A stretch of 64,000 nucleotides of DNA from Macropodus opercularis (lineage: Eukaryota; Chordata; Actinopteri; Anabantiformes; Osphronemidae): NCBI GenBank assembly GCA_030770545.1, contig CM061107.1, positions 6,722,001-6,786,000 of the forward strand, in the 5' to 3' direction. This document shows, one piece after another, positions 24,501 through 35,800 of this stretch; positions within the stretch are counted from its first letter, which is position 1; each line of letters begins with the position of its first letter. Position numbers and translations under genes: made by a program. The notes under the pieces were generated by a model. That model had not been told where the DNA came from, ran no database searches, and saw nothing but the letters and a program-made list of their open reading frames with translations.

Positions 24501-27500
24501 GCATGTGTAAATGCTAAACTGCAAATCTGTTGCAGAATGATAATTATTTTCATTTGTTTAAAGGATTCATCAAATGCTGTTTTAACGGCTAGGATTCGTT
24601 GTAACTGACTGACATTGTAAACAGGTTTTATCTGTATTTAAGACTCTCTAAACCCCTAAGTTGAATTTTACAGTGACCTACAAACGGTGGATAAGACCGA
24701 TTTTAACCTGAGAGTCTGGATGTGGTTGTTTTTGTTTCTGTGATGCACGTTCTTATCAAAATGACCAGTAACTGAAGTTATTTTTGTTTAGCAATTGTAT
24801 TTCCCCTAATGTTGTGCATTCAGCGCATGAGTTGAAATTCAAGTTTAACCCACTGACTAGATGACTTGGCTGCTTAAAATCAGAGGCTGCATATGGATGA
24901 TTTCTAACTAAGCCCGATGTGTGTCTGCATTTTAGGGGTCGGAGGAGCCTCCGTCACCAAAGGACAGGGAGCTGAACCAAGCAAACCTGGTAACCAAACA
25001 GACGCCTACTTTATGGAATGGAATTACTGAGAATACTAACAACCAATGCCTCCAATGTGTGTGTTTATCATAGACTGTGACCCATCAGTACCAAATGGAC
25101 AATGGATGAAAATACCGCGACCTGGTAAATGCATTCATGATGTATGTATCAGTATTGTATGTTAATGCTGGTGATGTGAATGTGAAGCGTTACCTTTACT
25201 GTAATAATGAGATTTGAGGGTCAGTGAAACACTGGTAGAAGGTCCCTGTTTGACTTTGAGGACAAAACAGGACATGGAAGCAATAAGAACATGGTTTTAT
25301 TGTTGTTGTTTAGGCTTGAAAGCAGGGGCTGGAGCATCTGCTGGCACAGTAACTAAAGGTAGGCGCACAAAGCGTTTTGTGTCGACACCGTTTTATAGTT
25401 CACATTGTTTATTTATGTGTTAATTTGTTTGAGAGGTTTAAAGCAGGAGCTGGAGATTTAAGCATGGTACTAAACCCAACACAGAATCTGCCTCGATGTT
25501 TCCTGCTGCTGTGTTTGCCTTTACTGTTTTTACTATTTAGGGCTGTTGCCAACTTTATTAATGCAGACGTCTGTGTAACTATATTGTGTTCAGGGTATAG
25601 TGCCGGTGCTGGGGAATATCCAAATGGAGGAGGAGCAAACAAACCGGGTGAGGAAACTACTTCACAAAAGGCATAAACCTCCTACGCTTTGATACCGAGA
25701 TGTGTTTTTTAATTATACTGTAAAGATTAATAATCTGTTTGAGACTCACGTTTCACCATAACACTGCAGTAAAATTAGAAACAGGCTGTGCCCCTGACAT
25801 GGAACCGTTAATGATCATAATGCCAGTGGGATTCCTTATAGTGATCTGCTGAATATTTATTTATGTGACTTTGTATTTTTAATGGTTCTATATATTGGTT
25901 TCATTCAGTAAATCTGTGGGTTTGGAAATGCCTTAATGCTGTTTTGTTTATTGAAGCTTACGGAACAGGAGGCTTCTCTGTCCCTGGACTCGTGCCTGGA
26001 TATGGAGCTGGTAAAAATGTCCTTTCATCCAGAAAAAAAAAAAAAGCATGAGCTTTGTGTTGATTTTCTCTTCTTACCGTTTGGATTTGTTTTCAGGTCT
26101 TGTCCATCCTTATGCAGGGAAGCCTAAGCAGCCTGGTAAGTTATTTATTTCTTTGTTCAACTGAAATGCATTCAGTTTGGAATTCTGATATGTGGTTTGA
26201 ATGCTGTCAGGTTATGGACAAGGAGCGAACCTGGGGGCTGGATATGAAAATGGAAATTCACATAAAGGTGCATGTGGAATTGAACATTTAAGTTGTGCTA
26301 CTGTGGCTTTATGTACTTCATGAGCGTTTGCGTGTAGCTGTTGCAGTGAGACAGTCTGTGATGTTTCATGCAGGGTATGGAAATGGCTTCAGAGCAGGTG
26401 TCCAGCCTGACTATGCAAGTAAGTAGCACTGTATGAACTTTTTGAATATTTTTATGTGTGAATTACAGTCAACCTTTGTCTTTTTTTTTCCAGGTCTTGG
26501 ACAATCTGCTCCCAGTGTTGATGGAAAATCAGGTATGAAACCCGCAGCTCCCTGTGCTACTGATTCTCTATAACTAAAATAAGAGCAAAACAGAGAAAAT
26601 ACATCCACATTATCTGTGCTGACGGTTACACTGGTGGTTCTGCAGGAGTAAGTCCTTACAATGGAGCCAAAATGGTGCCTGCTGGACTGGACGGTAAGAC
26701 CAGGCCACTGCAGTGACATTTCTGATCAGCATGTCGGTGTCAACATAAACAGTGAAATAAATGTTGTTATTGGGTTTATGAGAGAGCTGCTGTTCAGGCA
26801 GCATTGGACCATGTTTATTTCTGTGCATCTGACAAACTGATACACTCTCAAACAGCTAGTACCAGTTGTAGCTCCATCATTGTTTGCATGTAATGTAGTC
26901 AGGTAGTAGATAGAAGACAGTCTTGGTCTTGTGTATGTTAATTCCAGTTATCAACAACAGGTTTATTTTTGCAGGAATGAGCCAGTTCGAGCCTCAGTCT
27001 GCTGGGCTCGGTCTGAATGGAAAACTGAGCAGTGTGTATGGTGGTATGTACAAATTTACACATACGTGGCACAAACATTTGAGAGAAAAGGTTTCTAACT
27101 TGTTAAAACAAACAAGCAATGAACCACACTGGAACAATGTTACAGGACTGGGCTACTTGCCGTTTGGTGGCCACACACTGGGTGCTGAGAAATCGAACAG
27201 CAAGTACGGTGAGTCCTACACTAGAACCCGTTTGAGAGCAACGGTATGTGTCGTGTTTATATTGGGAGCTTTATGGCTGGACAGATGTTCTAACTCTGTG
27301 CTTTGCTGCGTCAGGCATCGGTGGGTTGCAGTTTGCTGGACAGCCCTTCAGCTCAGCGGGCAACGGTGCAGGAAAGTATGGTATATTGATGCTGCAGTGT
27401 TGTTGGGTGGTGTCGTGCATGCAGGCTAAAGCAAGGTCCCTGCTTCCAAGCACTCCTTTAAGGCTAATTACAGTTCATGAGCTTTTCAAGATGATGTGAT

Positions 27501-29334
27501 CTCCAAAGTGGGAATCAAAGCATTTGGAGGATTCCAGCACTGAGTTAACTAACAATTCTTCTGCTTTCCTTTTGGCGTTTTCCTTTTAAGAGTCATCATC
27601 ATTTGACTCTATCCTTGCTTATATTGATTCACTGTATTTGCAGGTGGCCTTGGTGCTGGCGTTGGTGGAGTTCCTGTACCTGTAAAATACGGTCAGTGTC
27701 AACTTCCCTGCTTCTTATAGAAATGAGCTTAGTTGTCATGATGTCATCTTCCACATCTGACTTCCTCCGTTTCTCCTCTTCCTCCACAGGTTATGGAAGA
27801 CTGGCTTATCAAGCTCAACCAGTTGCGCTGAGCCCTGAAATAAAATCGACTGGCAAATATGGTAAGGTTTCCTCTTCACGTTTAGTATTTGTAGAGTTTA
27901 AACACACGTTTGTTGAACAGAAGCAGACTAGTGTGAAGCCTGCTTCATGTTTTTCTCCCAGGTCTGCCTGCGTCACCACATCAGCCTGAACATCCTGGAT
28001 TTGGACAAAGCGGGAAATTAGGCAAATACGGTGAGGTTGATCTGACATGACAGCTGCTGTCTGCCTGACTCGTGTGGTTTAACTTAACAGTGTGGTTCAA
28101 ACTGTTCAGGCGGTGGTGAGGTGGCGAATGCTCAGGGTCTTGGAGGTGAAGCTAAATCTCCTGGAAAATACGGTACAGTCATGCTCTCTGTTCTCGTGAT
28201 GCTCATTGTTCTTTACTGAATTGGTTGATGTGACTCTGACAGACAACCAGGGAGAGGAACAGCTGCTTGAATCTGCCTCTGAAGGCAGATCTACTGCACA
28301 ATATGGTATGTTTGCATGTAATCTTGAAGAGGAAATGCATTGTGAATGTGCAGGCTGTTGTAGATGTGCTTTTCGTTTGCCTTGAACAGGAACAGCTGGT
28401 TTACCATATCAGCCCCTGCCCGTGGAGCCAGATTCAGCTGGGAAACCCTACGGTGTGTTGGAGGGGGGGGGGGGGGGGCACTTTCTGTTTGAGACACCCA
28501 GATAAACTGTAGATCCCAAACTTCTTTACTTACGTCCATGTCCCCTCTGTTCTCTTAGTGAAGGGAGAGGTGCCAGCTCCAGCCAGTGCAGCAGGAGGCG
28601 AGGGGTTGCCTGGTGGTGGATATGGTCGGTATAGTAGTATAGTGTGTTTTCTTGCATGGATGCATTCTGCGGTTAAACGTTTATCTTTATGCTTTCAGAC
28701 AATGTTGGTTACATAAATGGACAAGTGCAGCCAGAAGGTAGAAGTAATACTAGTTCCCTGCTAGATCACTTGTATAATGCACCTTAACATTTTCAACTCA
28801 TTTCATTCTGCCTCCTTCCTAGCTGTAGCTTTCAGCCCCACCCTGGCATACCCCTCTGTCCCATCCTATTTGACCGGGGAGTCCCACCTCACATCTGATG
28901 AGACGCCTGAAGCGGACCCCGCGGGCGCCGCCAGCCTGAACCTTGACTCCGCCCCTGCGATAGAAACCCGGGGCGAGCTTCAGGTGCCCGAGCAGCCCGA
29001 CGAGCTGCTACAACAGCAGCTGCCACGTCAGATACACATTCAGCAGCATCTCAAACTTCATTTTCACCCAAAAAACAAATCCTGGAGAGGTAGTCACTGA
29101 ATGTACACATTTTAACTGACTGAGACTGAGAAGTACTTAAACAATTTGAATTTTTTTTTGAATTAAATGTTCCTTATTTTTTCCTTCAGGAGCAAATAAT
29201 GAAAAACATGATTTGAAAGGCTTCTTTGGGAACAGTGGCTATCAAGGTGAGAGCAAACTAATTTACTTTACTCTCAGGTCCGTTGCACATCTCACTAATC
29301 TTTGTTCTGCATTCTTTGTTTCCACACAGGTTAA
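18587..29334 (+). CDS. cmn: Calymmin-like secreted Gly-Tyr-Gly repeat matrix protein
   Basis: The gene codes for a secreted repetitive protein of about 1114 residues with no catalytic motif. Exon 1 gives a signal peptide starting MWGQLLVQSVVILWMV. Exons 2-22 are mostly 14-19 residue repeats opening G(Y/H/Q)G, such as GYGAAAGG. Exons 23 (132 aa) and 24 (92 aa) are Pro/Glu-rich. Exons 35-43 are mostly repeats closing in KYG or QYG. Exon 46 is Pro/Glu/Gln-rich. The stop TAA is completed by exon 48. Coding exons: 18587-18653, 19763-19813, 19898-19948, 20029-20076, 20149-20199, 20277-20318, 20420-20470, 20777-20827, 20902-20952, 21236-21286, 21380-21430, 21572-21658, 21739-21801, 21878-21925, 22012-22083, 22161-22214, 22562-22603, 22702-22728, 22959-23015, 23143-23184, 23289-23351, 23471-23527, 23616-24011, 24183-24458, 24936-24989, 25074-25124, 25314-25358, 25594-25647, 25957-26010, 26097-26135, 26211-26267, 26374-26418, 26494-26532, 26646-26693, 26975-27043, 27146-27208, 27315-27380, 27644-27691, 27790-27861, 27962-28030, 28110-28172, 28243-28305, 28390-28452, 28559-28624, 28699-28737, 28823-29089, 29190-29246, 29330-29334. 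Calymmin is a repetitive protein of the zebrafish notochord sheath; I name it from memory of that family, not by alignment. Elastin is less likely because the Val/Pro-rich blocks are missing. The gene structure is firmer than the name. Confidence 0.72.
22401..22452 (+). pseudogene. Decayed calymmin-type repeat exon inside an intron
   Basis: The reading GYGHATGGNTKPANPVK is a full repeat unit of the gene, but it is not a usable exon. The sequence before it is AAAGTTATGG instead of AG|GTTATGG. The unit is 52 nt, not a multiple of three, and the 3' end lacks a donor in the right phase. It lies between exons 16 and 17. Confidence 0.75.
22818..22871 (+). pseudogene. Decayed calymmin-type repeat exon with an in-frame stop
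   Basis: The reading is GYGNGEVLNG, then TAG, then RTKPSGN, again a repeat unit by composition. No AG precedes the GTTATGG (TTTT comes directly before it) and the frame is stopped. It lies between exons 18 and 19. Confidence 0.7.
25436..25466 (+). pseudogene. Decayed partial copy of calymmin exon 27
   Basis: GTTTAAAGCAGGAGCTGGAG resembles the start of exon 27 (GCTTGAAAGCAGGGGCTGGAG at 25314) but lacks one base. This shifts the frame and brings a TAA in the exon phase. It lies about 120 bases downstream of exon 27, between exons 27 and 28. Confidence 0.6.
28463..28478 (+). repeat. Run of 16 guanines in an intron
   Basis: An uninterrupted G run starts 10 bases after the donor of exon 43 of the calymmin-like gene (exon end 28452). 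Such runs are unstable and can also act as intronic splicing signals. Confidence 0.95.
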
Positions 29335-30183
29335 CCCTGCCGCTGATCTTCTCTCTCATTGTATATTATTTTCAGTTTCCTTAATGTACAATATTTTAGT
29401 TTTATCCTAACTAATATTACTGGTAAGCATACACCCATATTATTTAAGTCTAGATAGAAACGACTACTAGCATTTTCAGTTGTTATGGTTTAGTGTATAA
29501 TGTCGAACGTTAATAAAGATCTGCTGCCTTTAGTCAGTGTCTCATTTAAAGCAGTCAGGTTTGTCTGGATGTTATCAGTCCAAACCTAATTCAGCTTAAT
29601 TTATTGTAATCTGTTCTTTACTATTTGTAGCAAACTCCTGCAAATGAACCTGTTTATTCTTGTACAGTACTGAATTAAATAAACCATTACTTTTACTGAT
29701 GTATTCATGTTTTGCATTTTTATGGTAGAGCTGAGTGTCTGCTCATATATTTACATGTACAGGATAAAGACATTTGTGTCATTAAGAAAATCAAGTAGCT
29801 CTTAATGTTTTTAATCCCCAGATCCTCCTAACTGTGACATGCATGGCTACTTGGAGCAGGTTAATAAATGAATTTGAATATAAAGGTATCCTCCACTGTG
29901 CCATGACAAGGAGCTGCTGTATTAGTGCACATGGCTTTTTGTGAGGATTAGTCGAGCTTAGGAATAAGAGCCGTTTGCTGATTGGTCGTTGTGAAACCAT
30001 GCCACTTGGCCACTTCAACAGGTTGCTTGCTTGGAATTACACCTGCCCAATGACAGGTTTGGAGGAATGAAGCACTTCCGGCCGGTTGCGGTAGCCGAGC
30101 GCTCAGCGCGGCCTCTTTTATCATGTGAATGGTGAGGAACTTGTGCTGTCAGCTAAATGTAAGGGCACTGGTTGCAGGAAGTC
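29335..30183. other. Calymmin-like 3' UTR and paqr4 upstream region
   Basis: AATAAA poly(A) signals occur at 29512-29517 and 29678-29683 and fit the 3' end of the upstream gene. Near paqr4 an ETS-type ACTTCCGG lies at 30074-30081 inside a CG-rich stretch, as expected for a TATA-less promoter. No gene is visible. Confidence 0.6.
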
Positions 30184-32078
30184 ATGATGGTGCTTTACAA
30201 GGGACCGCGGCTGCTGGACTTGGCAAAGACTCCTCCACACCTTCAGTTCAACAAATATGTACTGACGGGTTACCGGCCAGTGTCCACAGCTCAGGAGTGC
30301 GTCAGGAGCCTCTTCTACATGCACAATGAGCTGGGCAACATTTACACCCATGGTAAGTCCAGAAGGGAACTGCTCATTGCCTTGTGTTGTTCGTTTGAAA
30401 ACTTAACTGTATCTGAATCGCAGCAAACTATGTCTGTTTGCTTCTATACACGGAGCATCTTGTATCAGCTTAACCCCTGCAGAAGGCGTACAAACAGACT
30501 TCCATTACTCTCACTTATGGCTGCTTACTCGCATCGAAGGGTGTTTAATAAGGATATGGGGTATTAGCTGTAATCTGCCCAGGCACTCCCTGACCTGGAA
30601 ATGTCTTACTCTTAACAAGGTCTTTAAAGGTGTGTGATTGGCTGACACTCCATGTATCCACGCAAAGCACCCTAGCGGTTATATTTGCATATTTTATATT
30701 TACGATTTCTGCCTCTCATGTGATGCTAATGAATTAAAACCTGACTTTCATGATGTGACCTGATTTCAGCAGAGATTTAACTTTAACTTTGCAAACATTT
30801 AAACCTGCGCAACCTTGAACTCTCAGTGGCATCTTCTCCATGGTCCGGTTTCTCCCTGGCTATCCCATTAACTCCATTATCACTAACACTCTTTACTGAC
30901 GTGCAGAGTATTAGCGTTTGAACGTGTTTTCCCGTGCACACGCCAACACTTTTGCATGGTTTCTGATAATAAAACAGAGGAACCACTCTGTTCCTCATAT
31001 TGTCTTGCAAAAGGTGAAACTTGCGTGCAGCGGTTATCATTGTGTAAAGCTTTAAATGTTTAAATGAACTCCACTTTCAGTTCTTTCTAATTTGTCTTCT
31101 TTCCCGTCTCCTAATTTTCCCATCACCCCAGGCGTACCTTTCTTCCTCTTCTTGGTGTTTCTGCCTTTTAGTATTCCCTGGATGGAGGTGGACAGCACTT
31201 GGCTCTGCGTGGTCCACTACTTGGCTTGCCTCTCTCCAACCATAGGCTCGGTGCTCTACCACTTGTTCATGAACCATGTGGGAGGAGAACATGTGTATGA
31301 CACCCTGCTGTCCCTAGACATGTTCGGGGTCTGCCTAGTTAATACCCTGGGTAGGTCACTGAAAGTAGACTGTGTGAGTGCAGCAGCTTATAGTTTAATC
31401 CATAAGAATTTAGCTTTTTTTCCAAACAATTGAGCAAGAATGTGAGATGAAGCTGAAATCCAGACGCGATCTCCAGAATACTCAAGTAACTGGAGCCTGG
31501 GCTAATTTAAATCTGGGGACAGATATAAGATGAAAAATGTGTCTACACCGTGACAGACATTTAAATATTTCCCTGTGTACACTCTATGAATAACATTTAT
31601 TACAGCTGTGCCATTCACGTGCATTCATTTTGTTCTTTGTCTAGGGGCACTTCCAATCATTTACATCACTCTTCTTTGCTACCCGACCGTACAACAGGCA
31701 TCCTTGCTCGTCTACGTCCTTCTCTCAGCCTATGGGATCTACTGCGCCACCACAGCCCGCACTAACATCACTCGTCTAAGAGCTTTCATGTGGCAAGCTT
31801 TGTTTCGTATCAGCCTCTTCTTTTTCCGGGTGTACGGCAGCGGGGTCGGGAGCCCGAATTCCCTGCGCCTCTTCGCCACCATGGACTTACTGGCTGTGCT
31901 GGGAGGACTGGTGAACGTTATCCAGATCCCAGAACGCTTTAGCCCAGGCCTGTTTGACAACTGGGGCAACAGCCACCAGATAATGCACGTCATGGTTATT
32001 TGTTCAATTATCTACCTGCACTGGGGCACACTGGAGGATTTAGCCTGGATTAAAACCTACCAGTGTCCTACAGAGTGA
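30184..32078 (+). CDS. paqr4: Progestin and adipoQ receptor family member 4
   Basis: PAQR4 is a seven-pass Golgi/ER membrane protein of the PAQR/hemolysin-III superfamily, linked to ceramide metabolism and growth control (family knowledge). Coding exons: 30184-30352, 31132-31350 and 31645-32078, giving 273 residues, the same as human. Landmarks: GPRLLDLAKTPPHLQFNKYV, LTGYRP, HNELGNIYTHG, the metal-site motif SVLYHLFMNH, and near the C-terminus the HxxxH of GNSHQIMHV. Hydrophobic segments alternate through the protein. Two ATG codons are adjacent (30184 and 30187); the second gives MVLYKGPRLLD, closest to the family start. The gene converges on pelo. Confidence 0.96.
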
Positions 32079-32826
32079 TGCCAAGCGCATCAAGAACACA
32101 CACGCAAAGTCCAGGCCATGCTGATATAAATAAGACTGAGCCAACAGGGATAAACAATGAAGAGAGGAAAGTTGTTTGAAAATGCACTTTAATCCTAACT
32201 GCTGAAATTCAACATGAGGGAAATTACAACTTGATATTTGCCAGAGAAGAAACACGAACTTGCTGTTACTGTGTATCTGTAATGTGACCACAAGAAATGA
32301 AAAATCCTGATAATACTTGATTTTTAGGTTTTGAAATGCAGTAGTTCTGGGTTGTTACCCATAACCAAAATAGGTTTCAAATGGAAAATGAAAATATTAT
32401 ATTAAAAATATTTTCTATCTTGTCCCAACTTGTATTTCATAAATATGCAAGGATAAAGAAAGGTCACAAAAGAGTTCAATGCTTGTATGATTTAATTGAA
32501 ACAAAGATATATTGTATATACATTTGGAAAGAAAACTCATCATTTCCTCTATTGCTGAACTTAAAATTTTTAAAGTTTTAATATGGCAACAATCATTTCA
32601 TTGCATTCCTATGAGCTGAGGCTTTCAGGCATTAGTGAAACCCACACCTCTAAAATACACTGTCACCTTCAAACCAAAAGCATCAAATCACCAAAAACTG
32701 CATCAGATTATTCAGAAAAAACAGGCGTTAAATAAATGAGAGTAGAGGTGTGAGTGTTTTAGAGGTTGGCTGCACAAACCATAACACAGCAGCTTTACGT
32801 GGACCCCCCCACTAGACTTCTGTGGG
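32079..32826. other. Convergent 3' region between paqr4 and pelo
   Basis: This AT-rich stretch holds the 3' UTRs of two genes that point at each other. A plus-strand ATTAAA lies near 32399, and ATTAAA signals read on the minus strand lie near 32491 and 32577. I see no other gene. Confidence 0.55.
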
Positions 32827-35800
32827 TCAATCTCCATCTGAGCTGCTGTCCTCCTCTGCCTCTGATAGGTCAGCAATGGGAAATCGCAAGATGGCCGCCA
32901 CACCACTCAGCTGGGTCAATTCTGCAGACACGGTTATGGATTAATCAATAGATGACAGTGCAGCTCTGACTGCGGACATGCACATAGAACAATTTTGGGT
33001 GAGCAATGGTATTTGTGGGCCTCATTTCCAGTGTGTGAAAATCATATACCAAATTATAAATTATTAAATCTCGACATCTTGAAATTAACTCGCACTCAAA
33101 CAATTTTTACATAACATAATTTTTTGCGATACAGGTAATAGATATTTATTTTTTCTAAATGACACGACTTCTGGTTCAAAATTAATACAGTCAGTAGTGG
33201 TATAACTTACGTTCACCAGACACATGAAGGCTTGAAAATATTCTGCAAGAAAAGAGAAAGCCATCAGCTTGATACTTATTAAATGAGATTTGGTCAGTTA
33301 AGAATTGAACACAGTTGTCTTTTAAAAGACCATTCAATCATACCTGACATTGCCACCGTTGTCTCGAACGTTGTCCACTAAACGGACGTAGCGACTCCTA
33401 GTAGGGAGATCTTGATGTCTGGATGTACAAATGGAAGCACACAAAACATGCATTCGTATTTAGATTTGATGTCAACTGTTTTGTAGAGAATCTACAAGAA
33501 AGGCTTAAAATTAACACAACTAATTATTTAAACGTAAACACCTATTTCAATGTTTTAAGTGCTTTGTATAAAAAAACACAACTTACAGCAGCACAAAAGC
33601 ACTTTATTCAGCTGTCACCAGCAGAAACGTATCTCTCAGTACATACCTGAACAGTTTATCGCTTATCAACAAGGTGTCGATGGCTAGGGCATCAGCAGCT
33701 TTTTCCACATGAGCCAGTCTGTGAAAATGCAAAGATACAAAGGTTGTTGAGAATGAACTTTGGTCACTCTGTTCACCGTTCTAGTTCACCATCACCCACC
33801 CATAAAAAGCTCTGTCAGGCTCATGCTGCAGCATCTTATAGAAATCTTCCAGGGCTTTCACCTCTCCTGCTGCCTGAAACATAAATAGTAATTAACACAT
33901 TTTTGTCTAGTCACAATTTGATAATGAATAAAATAAGCTGACACATGGCAGGATGATTAGTCACCTTGGTGTCAGACAGCCTACTTGTCACAGTGGGATC
34001 AGAAAGAATTTCTAACAGAAAAAAAACGGATTTCATTATGTTTTTAATGTGAGATTTTAGTATAGTTAGTAAAGTTACAGTCCAACAGCTTTTACCTTTG
34101 AGGGAGTACTTGTGACCTGATGATGAGTGGACCAGCATGAATTTGGGTCGATTTTCAAGAAGGACCTTGTTATCCTGTCGCACCGCCTCTTTAAAGATGT
34201 AGGTGATGAACTGGTCTTTCACAAACCCAGGACTAGCAACCAAGATGCACTTCACCACTATTGGATTACAGGAGATTAAATCTAAGATCAAAGCTTGTTT
34301 AATTTGTTAGAAATTCTAAGCATGAACCAGGCAACTGAATTGTGAATATGAATCATGTCTGCATAGCAGGCATACCATCAAAATTGATGTGGCGAAGAAT
34401 TGCCTGCATCACAGCTTCATAGAACCTCTCCAGTGCCTGCAAACAGAGACAGATGGATCAAACAGGATGCATGACTAATACAGCCTGTCTCAGTACTGAG
34501 GGACTTTTATTTTACTTATATTAATTCGCTCTATTTGAATCAATGTGACATTTGCATACATTAAAGTGCATAAAGCTTTCCGTGCAGTCACCTACCTTTT
34601 CATGCTGTGTGCAACTTCCCTTTCTCTTGCGAGGAATAGTGACTTCTACTTTTGCACGGAGAAGGGTCATGGCAGGGGTCACCAACACAAGGTTGGCAAG
34701 ACCCTCCTGCATTACCACAGCAGCCACATCAGCCTTCTGAGTAGCATCACATGCCTGCTCTGAAGGGTACAACAATAAATCCATGACCTGAATTACTGGG
34801 TATTTTACAAACTTGTCAATAACTATACTATCAGTGTACTAATACTAATTACTAGCATTTTATTGGTAAAATAAAAAGATTTCAAGATTTAAGGTACTGT
34901 GGCTTGGATGTAATTATTGCTAACAATCTATTATTTAATTCAAATCATAGTGGCGAATATTACAGCAGCAATGACTCATCTACTTTAAATACATGATTCC
35001 CATCTGTCAGCTGTGAACTTCCCTACTGCTTCTTCCTCTTCTGTTCCCATGGCAACACGCTGTCTTCATTGTTTATGTAAATAAATTAACTAGAACGGTG
35101 TTCGTTTTCTGTAAATGACCTAGAATGTCTAGAACTGTCAGTAAAGCAATCAAATCACAATTACTCCTGAAACATTTGGTTAGCCTATGATTATATCTCG
35201 CCTCAAATGTCTGTTGTAGTGGCGTGCAAATGGGAAACATGACCTTAAAGTCGGCTCACATCAGACAAGACAAATTGCAGTTGTGATTGTGTGCAGTCGC
35301 ACGTGCTTACCGATTCTATCTAACACAATGCTGTCCCAGCTTTTTTTAGCAAGGGTAAACTTCCTGTTGAGCTCAAGCTCGATAGTGTGATAAGCCCCCA
35401 TCTGAGTGAACAACAAAACATCATTATGAATTATCACGTTTGTGCAAGTAAAACTAATTACACCAGTGTTTTAAAAAAGGCACAGCTAGGTTGTTTAGAA
35501 ATGTCTGACCTTGACATATTGGTTCTCCTCTAAGTTAGTGCCCTTTACCCTCAGCTGGCAGGCCTGGGTATCAAAATCAATGGCCTCTACACACAAGGTA
35601 AGTGTAGTCCGAACTCTGGAGCTGCCCACACTTCCAGTAGGAGACTCTGTTTGCACCTTCCTGCGCAAAGTAGGTTGACAGGGATTTAATTATGTCTGTG
35701 ATGACAAGTGGCTCTACCGGTCACCTTTGTATAATAGGGCTTAATGTTTACCTGATAGTGGATGCTCTCAGGCTGTCGCCCACTTGGAGCAGGTTATAAG

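Noticed and set aside
26923..27429. 168-codon open frame in the calymmin-like gene
   Set aside because: It reads through two exons and their introns; splice sites and phase show separate short exons.
18587..29334. Identification of the repeat gene as elastin
   Set aside because: It lacks the long Val/Pro-rich hydrophobic blocks, the Ala-Lys cross-link helices and the Cys-containing basic tail of elastin; Gly-Tyr-Gly units dominate.
18587..29334. The repeat array as a satellite or mobile element
   Set aside because: Only the short exons are alike; introns differ and each unit has splice sites in constant phase, with a signal peptide first and a stop last.
30172..30567. 131-codon reading of paqr4 starting upstream of its ATG
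   Set aside because: The upstream part begins at TTG and the end runs into intron 1; the family start is the ATG at 30184 or 30187 and the donor is at 30353.
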